From: Bog-159 sp035499555
GTDB lineage: Bacteria; Acidobacteriota; Terriglobia; Bryobacterales; Bryobacteraceae
Length of the DNA stretch: 64,000 nucleotides
Assembly: GCA_035499555.1 (NCBI GenBank)
Contig: DATJYO010000088.1
Coordinates: 1-64,000 of the forward strand
Direction: 5' to 3'
Shown here: positions 9,187 through 20,879 of the stretch, one piece after another
Numbering within the stretch: position 1 is the first letter of the stretch
Layout of the letters: every line of letters starts with the position of its first letter
Notes under the pieces: model-generated
What the model was told of the DNA's origin: nothing
What the model saw: only the letters and a program-made list of their open reading frames with translations
Database searches by the model: none
Position numbers and translations under genes: made by a program

Positions 9187-12100
9187 TCAGTTCACCGTGA
9201 AGGTGATGCCGGACGTGGTGGCGCCCTGCGGTAGAACGACCGTGACGATGGCCGATCCGGAACTCGCAAGCAGACTCTGGTCCACCGTCGCCGTCAGCGA
9301 TGTGCCGTTCGTGAACGTCGTCGGCAACGCTGTGGAGCCCCACATGACGACCGATCCGCTCACGAAATTCCGCCCGGTCACCGTCATTTGAAAGCCGGGA
9401 TCGCCGGAATTTGCCGATGTCTGGCTCAGACTGATCAGCACGGGTGCAGCGGTGACGGAGAAACTACTGGTGGCGGATGGCGCGCCGCCGGGATTGGCGA
9501 CGTAGACCGCGTCCGCGCCGGCATCCGCCACTTGGGCTGTCAGGACGGTGGCCGTCAATTGGGTGGCGCTGACAAACGAAGTGGGCAAGGAAGCCGTGCC
9601 CCATACCACGGTCGCACCGCTCAGGAAATTCGACCCGTTCACGGTGAGGGTGAAGCCGGTGGAGCCGGCCGGAATCGTGGCCGGGCTGAGGGACGTGATC
9701 TTGGGCGCATTGATGGTGAATGTGGCGGCGCTGGAGATCGCGGTAGTGGCGTTCTTCACTGTAACCTTAACCGTTCCCGAGGACGCGATTTGGGCACTGG
9801 TTATGGGCGCGGTGACCGAACTGGCGTTGAGATAGGTGGTGGTCAGCGCGGTGGTGCCCCACATCACCGTGGCGCCACTGACGAAGTTCGCACCGTTTAC
9901 GGTAAGCGTGAAGCCGGCAGATCCGGCTGCGACACTGGATGGGCTCAACGAGGAGATGGTGGGAGCGTTGACCGCAAATTTGAACGCGGGCGAGGACGCG
10001 CTCCCGGTGTTCTTCACCGTGACGCTTACGGACGCGGCAGAGGCCACCTGGGTGCCCGTCACGGTGGCACTGAGCGAGGTGGCGCTGTTATAGGTCGTGG
10101 TCAATGCCGTCGCGCCCCACATCACCGTCGAACCGCTGATGAAGCCGCTGCCGGTCACGGCAAGCGTGAAGCCCGCGGCGCCAGCCGCGGCTGAGGACGG
10201 GCTCAGCGAGGCGATGGCGGGCGTGCTGACGGTGAACTTGGATGCACCCGACGAGCCGTTGCTGGTGTTCTTGACCGTGACGCTGACCGTGCCGGCGGAG
10301 ACCAGTTGCGCACTGGTGACGGCCGCCGTCAGCGACGTAGCGCTGTTATAGGTCGTGGTCAATGCCGTAGAACCCCACATCACCGTCGAGCCGCTGATGA
10401 AACCTGTCCCGGTAACGGCCAGGTTGAAGGCGGCGGCGCCGGCTACAACGGAAGAGGGGCTCAACGAACCGATAGAAGGCACCGCGACGGTGAATTTGGC
10501 CGCGGCTGAAGACGCGCTGCTGGTGTTCTTCACCGTAACGTTCACCGATCCGGCATTAGCCAGTTGGGTACCGGTCACCGCCGCGGTCAACGAGGTGGCG
10601 CTATTGTATGTGGTCACCAACGCCGTCGACCCCCACATCACCGTGGAACCGCTGAGGAAGCCCGTGCCCGTTACCGCCAGGTTGAAGGCCGCGGATCCGG
10701 CCACGGCGCTGGTTGGGCTCAAGGAGCCGATGGCGGGGGCGCTGACGGTGAACTTGTACGCCGCCGACGAAGCGCTGCTGGTGTTCTTCACCGTGACGTT
10801 CACCGATCCGGCGGTAGCCAGTTGCGTGCTGGTGACCGCCGCCGTCAACGAGGTGGCGCTATTGTACGTGGTCGCCAGGGCCGTCGATCCCCACATCACC
10901 GTGGATCCGCTCAGGAAGCCGCTGCCCGTTACCGCCAGGTTGAACGGAGCCGATCCGGCTACGGCGCTGGACGGGCTCAAAGACCCGGCCGTTGGGGCGC
11001 TGACGGTGAACTTGTACGCCGCCGAGGAAGCGCTGCTGGTATTCTTCACCGTGAGGTTCACCGATCCGGCGGCAGCCAGTTGCGTGCTGGTAACGGCCGC
11101 CGACAGCGAGGTGGCGCTGTTGTAGGTGGTGGCGAGCGCCGTCGATCCCCACATCACCGTGGAACCGCTCAGAAATCCGGTGCCGGTCACCCCGAGACTG
11201 AAGGGGTCCGAGCCGGCCACCGCACTCGTCGCGCTCAACGAAGAAATGGCGGGCGCGTTGACCGCGAAGGAATACGAACTGGAAGAGGTGCTGCTCGAGT
11301 TCTTCACTGTGATGTTCACGTTTCCGGCGGGAGTGAGCTGGGTGCTGGTCACGGCCGCCGTGAGCGACGTGGCGCTGCCATAGGTCGTCGTCAGCGGCGT
11401 CGAGCCCCATACCACAGTGGAGGTGCTGAGGAAATTGGTGCCCGTGACCGTCAGGTTGAACGGCGCTGAGCCCGCGACGGCCGAGGTGGCGCTCAAGGCG
11501 GAGATGGTGGGCTTGTTGATGGTGAAGGAGCGAACCGCCGAAACGGCGCCGCCCGGATTCTTGACGCTCACATTCACAGTTCCGGCCGCAGCGATCTGCG
11601 CGGTTGTCACGGCGGCCCTCAGGCAGGTGGCGTTGACATAGGTCGTAGTCAAGGCCGTCGCGCCCCACATCACGATCGAACCGTTGTAGTAATTCGTCCC
11701 GGTCAGCGTCAGGGTGAAGCCCACATCGCCGGCCACGGCGGAAGACGGACTCAGACTGGCGATCGTGCCGGGAGCCGGGTTGACGGTGTAGTTGCTCGTG
11801 AGGCTGGAGGTGCTGTCGGCATTGACGACTTTGACCAGCACATTCGCGGGCGTGGCGATCATGGCTTTGGTGACCGCGCCCGTCAGTTTGGTGGCGCTCA
11901 CGAAGGTAGTGGTTACCGGCGCCCCGTTCCACATGACGGTCGCGCCCTTAGCGAAGCCCCTGCCGTTCACCGTTAGGGTAAAATTGCCGCCGCCGGCGGT
12001 CACCGACGCCGGGCTGAGGCTGCTGATGGTGGCCGACGGAGTCGGGATGATGGAGAATGTACCGGGGGCTGAGGTACTGGTGTCGCCGTTCACCACGGTC

Positions 12101-14445
12101 ACGGATGCCGATCCGTTGCTCGCGATCAGCGCGGCGCCGATGGGCGCGGTGAGCTGGCTGGCGCTCACGAACGTGGTGGTGAGGGGCGTCGAGTTCCAAA
12201 CGATCTGGGCGCCGGAAAGAAAGCCGGCGCCATTAACGGTCAGGGTAAATGCGGAGCCGCCGGCGATGGCTGACGGCGGGGTAAGGCTGCTGATGGTGGC
12301 GGTGGGACCCTGGATCGCGAAGGTGGCGGGAGACGAGTAAAGACCCGATGGATTCACGACCTGGACGTAGGCGGTGCCCGCCGTGGTCAGCAGATTCGAC
12401 GGCACGGTAAAGGAAAGGGACGTGGCATCCGTGTACGTTGACGATAGGGTGGTCGTCGCCCCGTGGAAGGTCCAGATCACCGAATCGCCATTCTGGAATC
12501 GGCTGCCCAACACGTCCACGGACACCGGACTGCTAGTGCCGGCAAAAGCCGCAGCGGGAGAGAGGGAAGTGATCCCGGGCGCGGTGGTGTAACTGGCCCA
12601 TGCCTGATCGAGCTGGTCCGTATCCACCGAGCCGAGCCCGGTGGCCTGGTCGTATCCAACGCCCGCATAGTAGCCGTAATAGTTCAGCGGACTGGAGGCG
12701 CAGCCGGGAGAGCCGGCAGCGCAAATCACCCGGTTATCGCCCGAGGTGATGTCGTGGAAAACCGACGCGCCGCTGCCGCCGGCGGCTATGGTGTACAGAA
12801 TGGGATTGATGTTGCCGCTCGAATCGTCATAGACCATGGCATTCACCAGCGCCACAATGCCGGCAAACAACGGCGCGGACGCGGAGGTGCCGCCTACCGT
12901 ATAAGGGGATCCCGCGGCGGTGCTCAACACGCCGCCCATGGCGATCACATATCCATCGTGCTGGGCGGAAGCCGCCAGCGCCACATCCGGCACGTCGCGA
13001 TAGCCATCCGCCGGGACGCCCGATCCGGTCTGCCAGTCCGGCTTGGTAAACAGAGTGCTGGCACCGCCGCCCGAGGCCGCGAAAACCTGCGGCGTCAAGG
13101 CGCCGATCGAGTCGTTCCAAACCACCTCCGGGATGTAACTCTTGGCGCTGCCGCCGTACGAATCGTTGGAGGAATTCCAATAGCTGCCGCTGCCGTCGTC
13201 GAGCGTGGTGCCGCCGACGGCGGTCACTTCCGGCAGGGAGGCGGGCAGGTTGACCGCGAATCCCTGCGTTGCCCCGGCGGCGATCAGCCCCGTGTCGCAG
13301 GCGGCGCCGCCGGCATCGCCGGAGGAGGCGATCATGGTTATGCCTTGCGCATTAGCCTCCTGCGCCACGGCTTCATAGCCGGCCGCGTCGCCGGGATCCA
13401 CATCGCTTTCGCAGATCCCGAAGCTCATGGAAATCACCTGGCCGCGGGCATTGTCCACCGCATCGGCGATCCCGTTCCAGACGTTGGCATCGGCTTCCAG
13501 GACGAGCTGCGCCTTGGCCACCACACCACTGACGATTTCCAGGTCCATAGTGGCTTCGGTCGCCCAATCGTCGGGAGAACTGACGATTCCGGGGTCGGCG
13601 TCCGGGTGCACCACCTGAAGGGCCCGGGCACCCTGGCTGAACGTCGTGCGGTACAAATCCAGATCCGACTGGGTCACGTCGCTGGCGTCGATCACGACGA
13701 CGGTCTGTCCGGAGCCGCCATTGGCCTTTCCCAACGGCTCCAGCGAGTTGAAGTTGTAGATAGTACCCAGATCTCCGGGAGCCAGATCGTTGCCGCCCTG
13801 GCCATCGCGGTACTGGGGTGCGGTCGCCGGCTTGCCGCGCGGGATCTTGACATGATGCGGATGCGGGCCGAAATCGTGCAGGCCTCCCACAGCCAGTACC
13901 AGCGGCGCCACGTTGGCCGGCAGAGACGGGTCGCCCGTATTGGCATAATGCTCGACGCCGTTCAACAGATACCGGTGAATGTCGGCGCCAAAGGCGGGCC
14001 GCACCTGGGCGGCGTTACCGTCGAAACGGATGAACGTCCGGCTGCGCGCCACCGCTCGGATCTGGAATCCGTAGCCTTCCAGCCATTGGCGGAGCGTGGC
14101 CAGGTCCGCGGGAGTGGCGCCGAAGCGGTCGGCAAACTGCTCCGGGGTGAGCCACTTGTGAAATTGGGGCGAGGTGGGATTCTGCAGAGCAGCCAATAAC
14201 CGGTTCAAATCTGCCTGCTGGTGCGGAGTGCGCCGCACGGTCAGCGTCAGACCTCGCAGCGCGAAGGCGGGCGCTACCGGCCCGCGGTCGAACTCGGGCC
14301 GGGCCAGGGGACTGCGATGGCCGGGCAGGGCCGCGGTGCGGTAATAGTCGATGGGGCCGGCGATGCGCCGGGTCTGGGCAAAGCTGGACGGGATGGCCAG
14401 CAGACAAAAAGACACTAAGAGGGCTGCGGGACGGAAACGGTTCAT
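9187..14445 (-). CDS. Secreted sedolisin (S53) protease with pro-kumamolisin domain and 13 C-terminal IPT/TIG repeats
   Basis: A very large secreted serine-carboxyl protease of 1752 residues. The start at 14445 is chosen because GAGGAG stands just upstream and a clean signal peptide follows (about 23 residues, ending SSFA). Residues about 40-200 match the pro-kumamolisin activation domain (SPQFHKWLTPEQFADRFG). The catalytic domain has E297 and D301 (EATMD), the oxyanion Asp377 (SSGDAGG) and the nucleophile Ser521 (GGTSASAP), so it looks active. From about residue 624 to the end there are 13 Ig-like IPT/TIG repeats of about 86 residues, each beginning near SLSP and containing VMWGST and VTVKN. 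These probably act as a stalk or in adhesion. It stands alone between convergent and co-directed neighbours. Confidence 0.93.
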   Translation of the reverse strand: MNRFRPAALLVSFCLLAIPSSFAQTRRIAGPIDYYRTAALPGHRSPLARPEFDRGPVAPAFALRGLTLTVRRTPHQQADLNRLLAALQNPTSPQFHKWLTPEQFADRFGATPADLATLRQWLEGYGFQIRAVARSRTFIRFDGNAAQVRPAFGADIHRYLLNGVEHYANTGDPSLPANVAPLVLAVGGLHDFGPHPHHVKIPRGKPATAPQYRDGQGGNDLAPGDLGTIYNFNSLEPLGKANGGSGQTVVVIDASDVTQSDLDLYRTTFSQGARALQVVHPDADPGIVSSPDDWATEATMDLEIVSGVVAKAQLVLEADANVWNGIADAVDNARGQVISMSFGICESDVDPGDAAGYEAVAQEANAQGITMIASSGDAGGAACDTGLIAAGATQGFAVNLPASLPEVTAVGGTTLDDGSGSYWNSSNDSYGGSAKSYIPEVVWNDSIGALTPQVFAASGGGASTLFTKPDWQTGSGVPADGYRDVPDVALAASAQHDGYVIAMGGVLSTAAGSPYTVGGTSASAPLFAGIVALVNAMVYDDSSGNINPILYTIAAGGSGASVFHDITSGDNRVICAAGSPGCASSPLNYYGYYAGVGYDQATGLGSVDTDQLDQAWASYTTAPGITSLSPAAAFAGTSSPVSVDVLGSRFQNGDSVIWTFHGATTTLSSTYTDATSLSFTVPSNLLTTAGTAYVQVVNPSGLYSSPATFAIQGPTATISSLTPPSAIAGGSAFTLTVNGAGFLSGAQIVWNSTPLTTTFVSASQLTAPIGAALIASNGSASVTVVNGDTSTSAPGTFSIIPTPSATISSLSPASVTAGGGNFTLTVNGRGFAKGATVMWNGAPVTTTFVSATKLTGAVTKAMIATPANVLVKVVNADSTSSLTSNYTVNPAPGTIASLSPSSAVAGDVGFTLTLTGTNYYNGSIVMWGATALTTTYVNATCLRAAVTTAQIAAAGTVNVSVKNPGGAVSAVRSFTINKPTISALSATSAVAGSAPFNLTVTGTNFLSTSTVVWGSTPLTTTYGSATSLTAAVTSTQLTPAGNVNITVKNSSSTSSSSYSFAVNAPAISSLSATSAVAGSDPFSLGVTGTGFLSGSTVMWGSTALATTYNSATSLSAAVTSTQLAAAGSVNLTVKNTSSASSAAYKFTVSAPTAGSLSPSSAVAGSAPFNLAVTGSGFLSGSTVMWGSTALATTYNSATSLTAAVTSTQLATAGSVNVTVKNTSSASSAAYKFTVSAPAIGSLSPTSAVAGSAAFNLAVTGTGFLSGSTVMWGSTALVTTYNSATSLTAAVTGTQLANAGSVNVTVKNTSSASSAAAKFTVAVPSIGSLSPSSVVAGAAAFNLAVTGTGFISGSTVMWGSTALTTTYNSATSLTAAVTSAQLVSAGTVSVTVKNTSNGSSGASKFTVSTPAIASLSPSSAAAGAAGFTLAVTGSGFISGSTVMWGATALTTTYNSATSLSATVTGTQVASAASVSVTVKNTGSASSPAFKFAVNAPTISSLSPSSVAAGSAGFTLTVNGANFVSGATVMWGTTALTTTYLNASSVTAPITSAQIASSGTVKVTVKNATTAISSAATFTINAPKITSLSPATIPAGSTGFTLTVNGSNFLSGATVVWGTASLPTSFVSATQLTATVLTAQVADAGADAVYVANPGGAPSATSSFSVTAAPVLISLSQTSANSGDPGFQMTVTGRNFVSGSVVMWGSTALPTTFTNGTSLTATVDQSLLASSGSAIVTVVLPQGATTSGITFTVN
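9190..12576 (-). repeat. Thirteen tandem IPT/TIG-coding repeats, period about 258 bases
   Basis: The 3' two thirds of the sedolisin gene is a tandem array of repeats encoding about 86 residues each. The central units (6 to 9 counted from the N-terminal side, about 10.2-11.2 kb) are nearly identical, with segments such as GSTVMWGSTALATTYNSATS repeated. The outer units have drifted. This pattern fits recent internal duplication or gene conversion and would be a likely site of length variation or assembly collapse. Confidence 0.88.
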
Positions 14446-14734
14446 GATCTCCTCGCGTGACCGGAATTCGATCCGGTTCATTGGCCTCATCGGCCGGAAG
14501 CGCGAGGATGTGCGGGCAGGCCGGACGCGCTAAGGCTGTATCGCCGCCCGCATCAAGTAATAGAGGCGATCCAGTTCCACGTCGGCGGGGTGCGGGTTGG
14601 CGCCGGCGATGACGGCTCGCCACCCAAAATCGGTTGGCGGTACTTCCGCGCCGCCGGGGACCTGGGGAACTCATTCGGCAGGCTCTTGCTGAGGACGCTA
14701 AGCAACCCCGCGTTTGCGGCCTAAAACACTTCTC

Positions 14735-17170
<2,436 letters not shown>

Positions 17171-17199
17171 CTGGTTTTTCTTAACTCGAGCCTTACTTC

Positions 17200-18312
17200 T
17201 CAGATGCGCATCGGCATCACCACGTAGCGGTAATGATCCTGCGCGTTATCGGCGACCGGACGCAACTCACCAGCGCTCTTCTGATCCTTCAGTTCGAAAG
17301 CCACCTGTTCCTGGCTGGTGGCGCGGAGGAAGTCGAGAAGGTACTGGGCGTTAAACCCGATCTCCATATCCGGACCGGCATACTCGCTGGAAACGCTCTC
17401 TTCACTCTCGCCGGTCTCCACAGAGGAGGAAAAGATCTTGACTTCCCCCGCCGTAAACTGCACCCGAATCGCCCGCGAGCGCTCATCGGCGAATTGGGAC
17501 ACACGCTCGATGGCCGCACGAATCTCATCGCGATTCAGTTTCGCCTGGTGCAGGTTGTCTTTCGGCAGAACTTTCTCGTAATCCGGGAAGTTGCCGGTCA
17601 GCTTCCGGGTGATCAGCAGCCTCTCGCCGAATTGGAAGAACAGGTGATTCTCATCCCCGGCGAAGACCAGCTTGCTATCGGCGCCGCTCTCGTCAGCCAG
17701 TTTTACGATCTCGGCCATGGCCTTCTTGGGGACCAGCGCGCGAAAGGCCTTGTTTGTGCCACCCGGCGATTCGGTTTCAACGAATGCCAGACGGTGACCG
17801 TCAGTAGCCACCATGGTGGTTGCATCCGGCTTGAGCAGGAGCAACGCACCGTTGAGCGTAAAGCGAGACTCCTCCAATGAGATCGCAAACGATGTGCGCG
17901 AAATCATACTGGCCAGCAGTTTCACCGGTATCTCCGTAATGGCATCCGGCATCTGCGGCAGTTCCGGGAAACTCTCCCGCGACATGCCGGCTATACGCGT
18001 ACGGGACCGCCCGCACGTCAGACTGGCCCAGTGATTCTCCAGAAACTTCACATTCAGGTCCGCTTCCGGCAATAGCCGCACATAGTCCAGCAGCTTACGC
18101 GCCGGGATCGTGCCGGACCCGTCCTTTTTGACCCGGGCCGGACAGCTACACCGGATGCCCAGCTCCAGATCGGTGGCAGTGAGCGTAATCCGGTCGCCTT
18201 TGGCCTCCAACAGCACGTTGGAAAGGATCGGAATGGTGGTCTTCTTCTCGACCACACCTTGAGAGAGGCTCAGTTCTCGAACCAGGTCTGCTTTGCTGAC
18301 GGTGAACTCCAT
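17200..18312 (-). CDS. dnaN: DNA polymerase III beta subunit (sliding clamp)
   Basis: The ring-shaped processivity clamp for DNA polymerase III. The 370-residue length is standard, with the expected three-domain clamp: MEFTVSKADLVREL, then TTIPILSNVLLEA, ATDLELGI, ATDGHRLA, and the C-terminal YVVMPMRI. The ATG is preceded by AGGAG (aataggagttgag). A promoter with TATAAT is visible upstream at 18406. It sits between dnaA and gyrB, the classic origin order. Confidence 0.97.
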   Translation of the reverse strand: MEFTVSKADLVRELSLSQGVVEKKTTIPILSNVLLEAKGDRITLTATDLELGIRCSCPARVKKDGSGTIPARKLLDYVRLLPEADLNVKFLENHWASLTCGRSRTRIAGMSRESFPELPQMPDAITEIPVKLLASMISRTSFAISLEESRFTLNGALLLLKPDATTMVATDGHRLAFVETESPGGTNKAFRALVPKKAMAEIVKLADESGADSKLVFAGDENHLFFQFGERLLITRKLTGNFPDYEKVLPKDNLHQAKLNRDEIRAAIERVSQFADERSRAIRVQFTAGEVKIFSSSVETGESEESVSSEYAGPDMEIGFNAQYLLDFLRATSQEQVAFELKDQKSAGELRPVADNAQDHYRYVVMPMRI

Positions 18313-18405
18313 CTGATCTCAACTCCTATTTGTCTTCTCTCTCTTTAGATCCTTATTAAAGAGCAGAATTCATGGGGCCTGTGCAAACTGTTGAAGTCTA
18401 TCTAA

Positions 18406-18435
18406 ATTATACTAAAGTATAGTAGTTTTGGCCAA
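18406..18435 (-). promoter_or_regulatory. Candidate sigma-70 promoter for dnaN
   Basis: On the minus strand TTGGCC, an 18-base spacer and a perfect TATAAT, about 95 bases before the dnaN start. Confidence 0.55.
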
Positions 18436-18527
18436 CACCAGCCTGAGGATTTCGGTTGCGGAACGGTGCAGAACCGGAGTCGGGAGGCAGTCTTCCACAA
18501 AGTCCACAGGGCAACCCGCCGGACCGC

Positions 18528-18536
18528 TGTGGATAA
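18528..18536 (-). promoter_or_regulatory. Perfect DnaA box (TTATCCACA on the minus strand)
   Basis: The exact nine-base consensus, 12 bases past the dnaA stop codon in the dnaA-dnaN spacer. Confidence 0.75.
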
Positions 18537-18547
18537 TTTTAGGAACC

Positions 18548-19828
18548 TCATTGTAGCGAGTCGATTAGCGCGTGAATAATCCTGTTCAATTCCGGGTCAG
18601 TCTGGCGCAGCTTATCGATTTTCTTGATGGAATGCAGAACTGTGGTATGATGTTTGCCCCCAAAGACACGTCCGATCTCCGGTAGGGAGGCGGTGGTCAA
18701 CTCCTTGACCAGATACATGGCTACCTGTCGCGGCTCGACGATTTTTTTGGTGTTGCTCTTCTCCTTGAGTTGGCTCTGGCGGATCCCATATCGCTCAGCG
18801 ACTGCTTTTTGGATGGAGTCGATGGTGATCTTGCGGTCCTGGAGGAAAACCAGGTGGCGCAGGACCTGTTGTGTCATCTGCATATTGATGGACGATCCGG
18901 TCAGGGAAGAGTAGGCCACCAATTTAACCAGCGCGCCCTCCAATTCGCGGACATTACCCTTCATCTTGGTCGCCATGAAGGTACGGACTTCTTCAGGCAG
19001 AGCCACGCCTTCGGCTTCCGCCTTCTTGTCCAGGATGGCCATTTTGGTCTCCAGGTCAGGCGGCTGGATGTCGGCCATCAGGCCCCATTCGAAGCGGGAG
19101 CGCAAACGGTCGATTAGTCCCGGAATGTCTTTGGGCGGAGAGTCGCTGGAAATTACGATCTGCTTCTGGTGATCGTGCAGTTCGTTGAAGGTATGGAAGA
19201 ACTCTTCCTGGGTACGGTCTTTATTGCCGATCAACTGGATATCGTCCACCAGCAGCACATCCGCGGACCGGTAGCGCTCGTGAAATTGCGGCATGCGGTC
19301 CAGCCGGATACACGTGATCATGTCGTTCATGAAGCGTTCGCTGGAGATGTATACGATACGCATGGTGGCATGATTATCGATCAGCGACCGGCCGATGGCG
19401 TGCATCAGGTGGGTTTTGCCCATCCCCACCCCGCCATAGATGAACAGCGGGTTGTACCGTCGCGAGGGGTTGTCTGCCACGGCTTTTGCGGCGGCGGCGG
19501 CGAACTGGTTGCAGGCGCCTACCACGAAGCTTTCGAAGGTGAATTTGGGGTTCAGCGAGCTTGACGGAGCAGCTTCCAATTCGGCTTGCTCCCTCATGGG
19601 GAGGACGTATTCGACGCGCGCGACCGCCACGCCGGCGTCCTGCCCCGCTTGCACCACGATGGCAGCGTATTCGGACTCCATCCATCGCCTGGTGCTTTCG
19701 TCCGGGACGGTGACAATCAGGACGTCTCCGTCAACTCCTGCCAATGCCGTCCGGCTGATCCAATTCTGGTAGCTTTCGGAACTGAGTTTTGTTTCCAGGT
19801 GTTTTTTGATGCGATCCCACGGGTTCAT
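18548..19828 (-). CDS. dnaA: Chromosomal replication initiator DnaA
   Basis: The AAA+ initiator that binds DnaA boxes and opens the origin. The protein is 426 residues. Domain I is present (WDRIKKHLETKLSSESYQNWI), domain II is short, and domain III has Walker A GGVGMGKTHL and Walker B VLLVDDIQ. Domain IV carries the DnaA signature FGGKHHTTVLHSIKKI that reads the box sequence. It heads the dnaA-dnaN-gyrB series. No strong SD precedes the ATG. Confidence 0.97.
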   Translation of the reverse strand: MNPWDRIKKHLETKLSSESYQNWISRTALAGVDGDVLIVTVPDESTRRWMESEYAAIVVQAGQDAGVAVARVEYVLPMREQAELEAAPSSSLNPKFTFESFVVGACNQFAAAAAKAVADNPSRRYNPLFIYGGVGMGKTHLMHAIGRSLIDNHATMRIVYISSERFMNDMITCIRLDRMPQFHERYRSADVLLVDDIQLIGNKDRTQEEFFHTFNELHDHQKQIVISSDSPPKDIPGLIDRLRSRFEWGLMADIQPPDLETKMAILDKKAEAEGVALPEEVRTFMATKMKGNVRELEGALVKLVAYSSLTGSSINMQMTQQVLRHLVFLQDRKITIDSIQKAVAERYGIRQSQLKEKSNTKKIVEPRQVAMYLVKELTTASLPEIGRVFGGKHHTTVLHSIKKIDKLRQTDPELNRIIHALIDSLQ

Positions 19829-19952
19829 AAACTGCTGCTTCTACGAGGAATGCCGATGGTGGTGGGCCGACCGGACGATGAGTAGTCTAGCATACCCCGC
19901 GGGATTTCCACCAAGAAAATAAGCGCATTGTTTCGTTAGCATTACAGATGGT

Positions 19953-19982
19953 TTGACAGACGAGCCAAGGACTGGCGATAAT
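19953..19982 (+). promoter_or_regulatory. Candidate sigma-70 promoter for tRNA-Gly
   Basis: A perfect TTGACA, an 18-base spacer and GATAAT (5 of 6), ending 15 bases before the tRNA gene. It lies in the region upstream of dnaA on the opposite strand. Confidence 0.65.
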
Positions 19983-19997
19983 GGTACTTCTTCTTGA

Positions 19998-20073
19998 GCG
20001 GGAGTAACTCAGCTGGTAGAGTGCGACCTTGCCAAGGTCGATGTCGCGGGTTCGAATCCCGTCTCCCGCTCCA
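19998..20073 (+). tRNA. tRNA-Gly (anticodon GCC)
   Basis: A complete cloverleaf: acceptor GCGGGAG pairs with CTCCCGC, D arm CTCAGCTGGTAGAG, anticodon stem CGACC/GGTCG with loop TTGCCAA (anticodon GCC), T arm GCGGG-TTCGAAT-CCCGT, discriminator T and encoded CCA. Confidence 0.96.
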
Positions 20074-20115
20074 AACCCTCGCACCTCAAGTCACCCTCCA
20101 GCAATCCAATTCCGT

Positions 20116-20733
20116 ATGACGAAGCTCTTGCCCCTGTTTGCCGTCTCCACGGCCCTGGCGTTTGGCCAGTACAAAATGGAGCCTGCCGGCGCTCCCCCGG
20201 CGGACTTGCCCTTTGCCTCGACGCTCCAGCAGCAGGGCGCCAAAATCACCGGACCCGGCGACGCGGTGTACTGCGAAGTATGGTTCCGCGCGCAGATTCC
20301 GACCGGGCCGAAGCCCGCAGACGAGTCCGTGACGCTGCCGATTGCCCAGGGTACGCTGCTGGGTGTGATTCGTTTTCCGGGAGTCGTCCAGGACCGGCGG
20401 GGCCAGAACGTTAAGCCGGGGACGTACACGCTGCGCTACAGCCAGTATCCGGTGAACGGCGATCACCAGGGAGTAGCGCCGCAGCGGGACTTTGCCTTGC
20501 TCGTGCCGGCCGCCGACGATAAGGATGCGAACGCGACACCGGGGTTCGACGCGCTGGTCGCGCTGAGCGCCAAGGCCAGCGGCACCCCGCATCCGGCGGT
20601 GCTGAGCATCTGGGGCGGCGGGGCGGACAAGTACCCAAACTTCAGCAAGCAGAACGACAACGACTGGGTACTCGACTGGAAGGTCGGGGACGTGGGGATG
20701 TCTATTATCCTGGCGGGCAAGGTGCAGTCCTAA
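20116..20733 (+). CDS. Predicted secreted protein of unknown function
   Basis: Not recognised. The 205-residue protein starts MTKLLPLFAVSTALAFGQ, a short but typical signal peptide with cleavage near AFGQ. The rest is a soluble, probably beta-rich domain with PGTYTLRYSQYP and PQRDFALLVPA. The ATG at 20116 is chosen over the open-frame start, which lies inside the tRNA. It begins 43 bases after tRNA-Gly and ends 146 bases before rplA. No catalytic motif was seen. Confidence 0.7.
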   Translation: MTKLLPLFAVSTALAFGQYKMEPAGAPPADLPFASTLQQQGAKITGPGDAVYCEVWFRAQIPTGPKPADESVTLPIAQGTLLGVIRFPGVVQDRRGQNVKPGTYTLRYSQYPVNGDHQGVAPQRDFALLVPAADDKDANATPGFDALVALSAKASGTPHPAVLSIWGGGADKYPNFSKQNDNDWVLDWKVGDVGMSIILAGKVQS

Positions 20734-20747
20734 GATCAAAGGATTCG

Positions 20748-20777
20748 ATCCGGCAGAGCACTATCCGGCAGAGCACT
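20748..20777 (+). repeat. Tandem 15-base direct repeat
   Basis: ATCCGGCAGAGCACT occurs twice back to back, in the spacer between the secreted protein gene and rplA. It may be a duplication scar or a regulatory direct repeat. The rest of the 146-base spacer shows no gene. Confidence 0.85.
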
Positions 20778-20879
20778 GGACACTCGCCGATCCGTTGTGT
20801 TAATCTGTCCTTGTCCCTCGAAAGACGCTCAATGGGAGGTCTGTGCTTCTAGGCCGGACCGCTTGCACCATGAGGAGTT

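Larger units (their letters stand above)
18313..18547. other. dnaA-dnaN spacer, candidate replication origin element
   Basis: This 235-base spacer holds one perfect DnaA box (18528-18536), weaker box-like stretches around 18491-18508 (cttccaca and gtccaca), and an AT-rich tract around 18395-18430 with the imperfect palindrome atactaaagtat. These are the ingredients of an origin or of DnaA autoregulation. Only one box is strong, so the call is tentative. Confidence 0.45.

Noticed and set aside
12463..14199. A 578-codon frame opposite the sedolisin
   Set aside because: Shadow of the repeat-rich protease gene; no recognisable domain.
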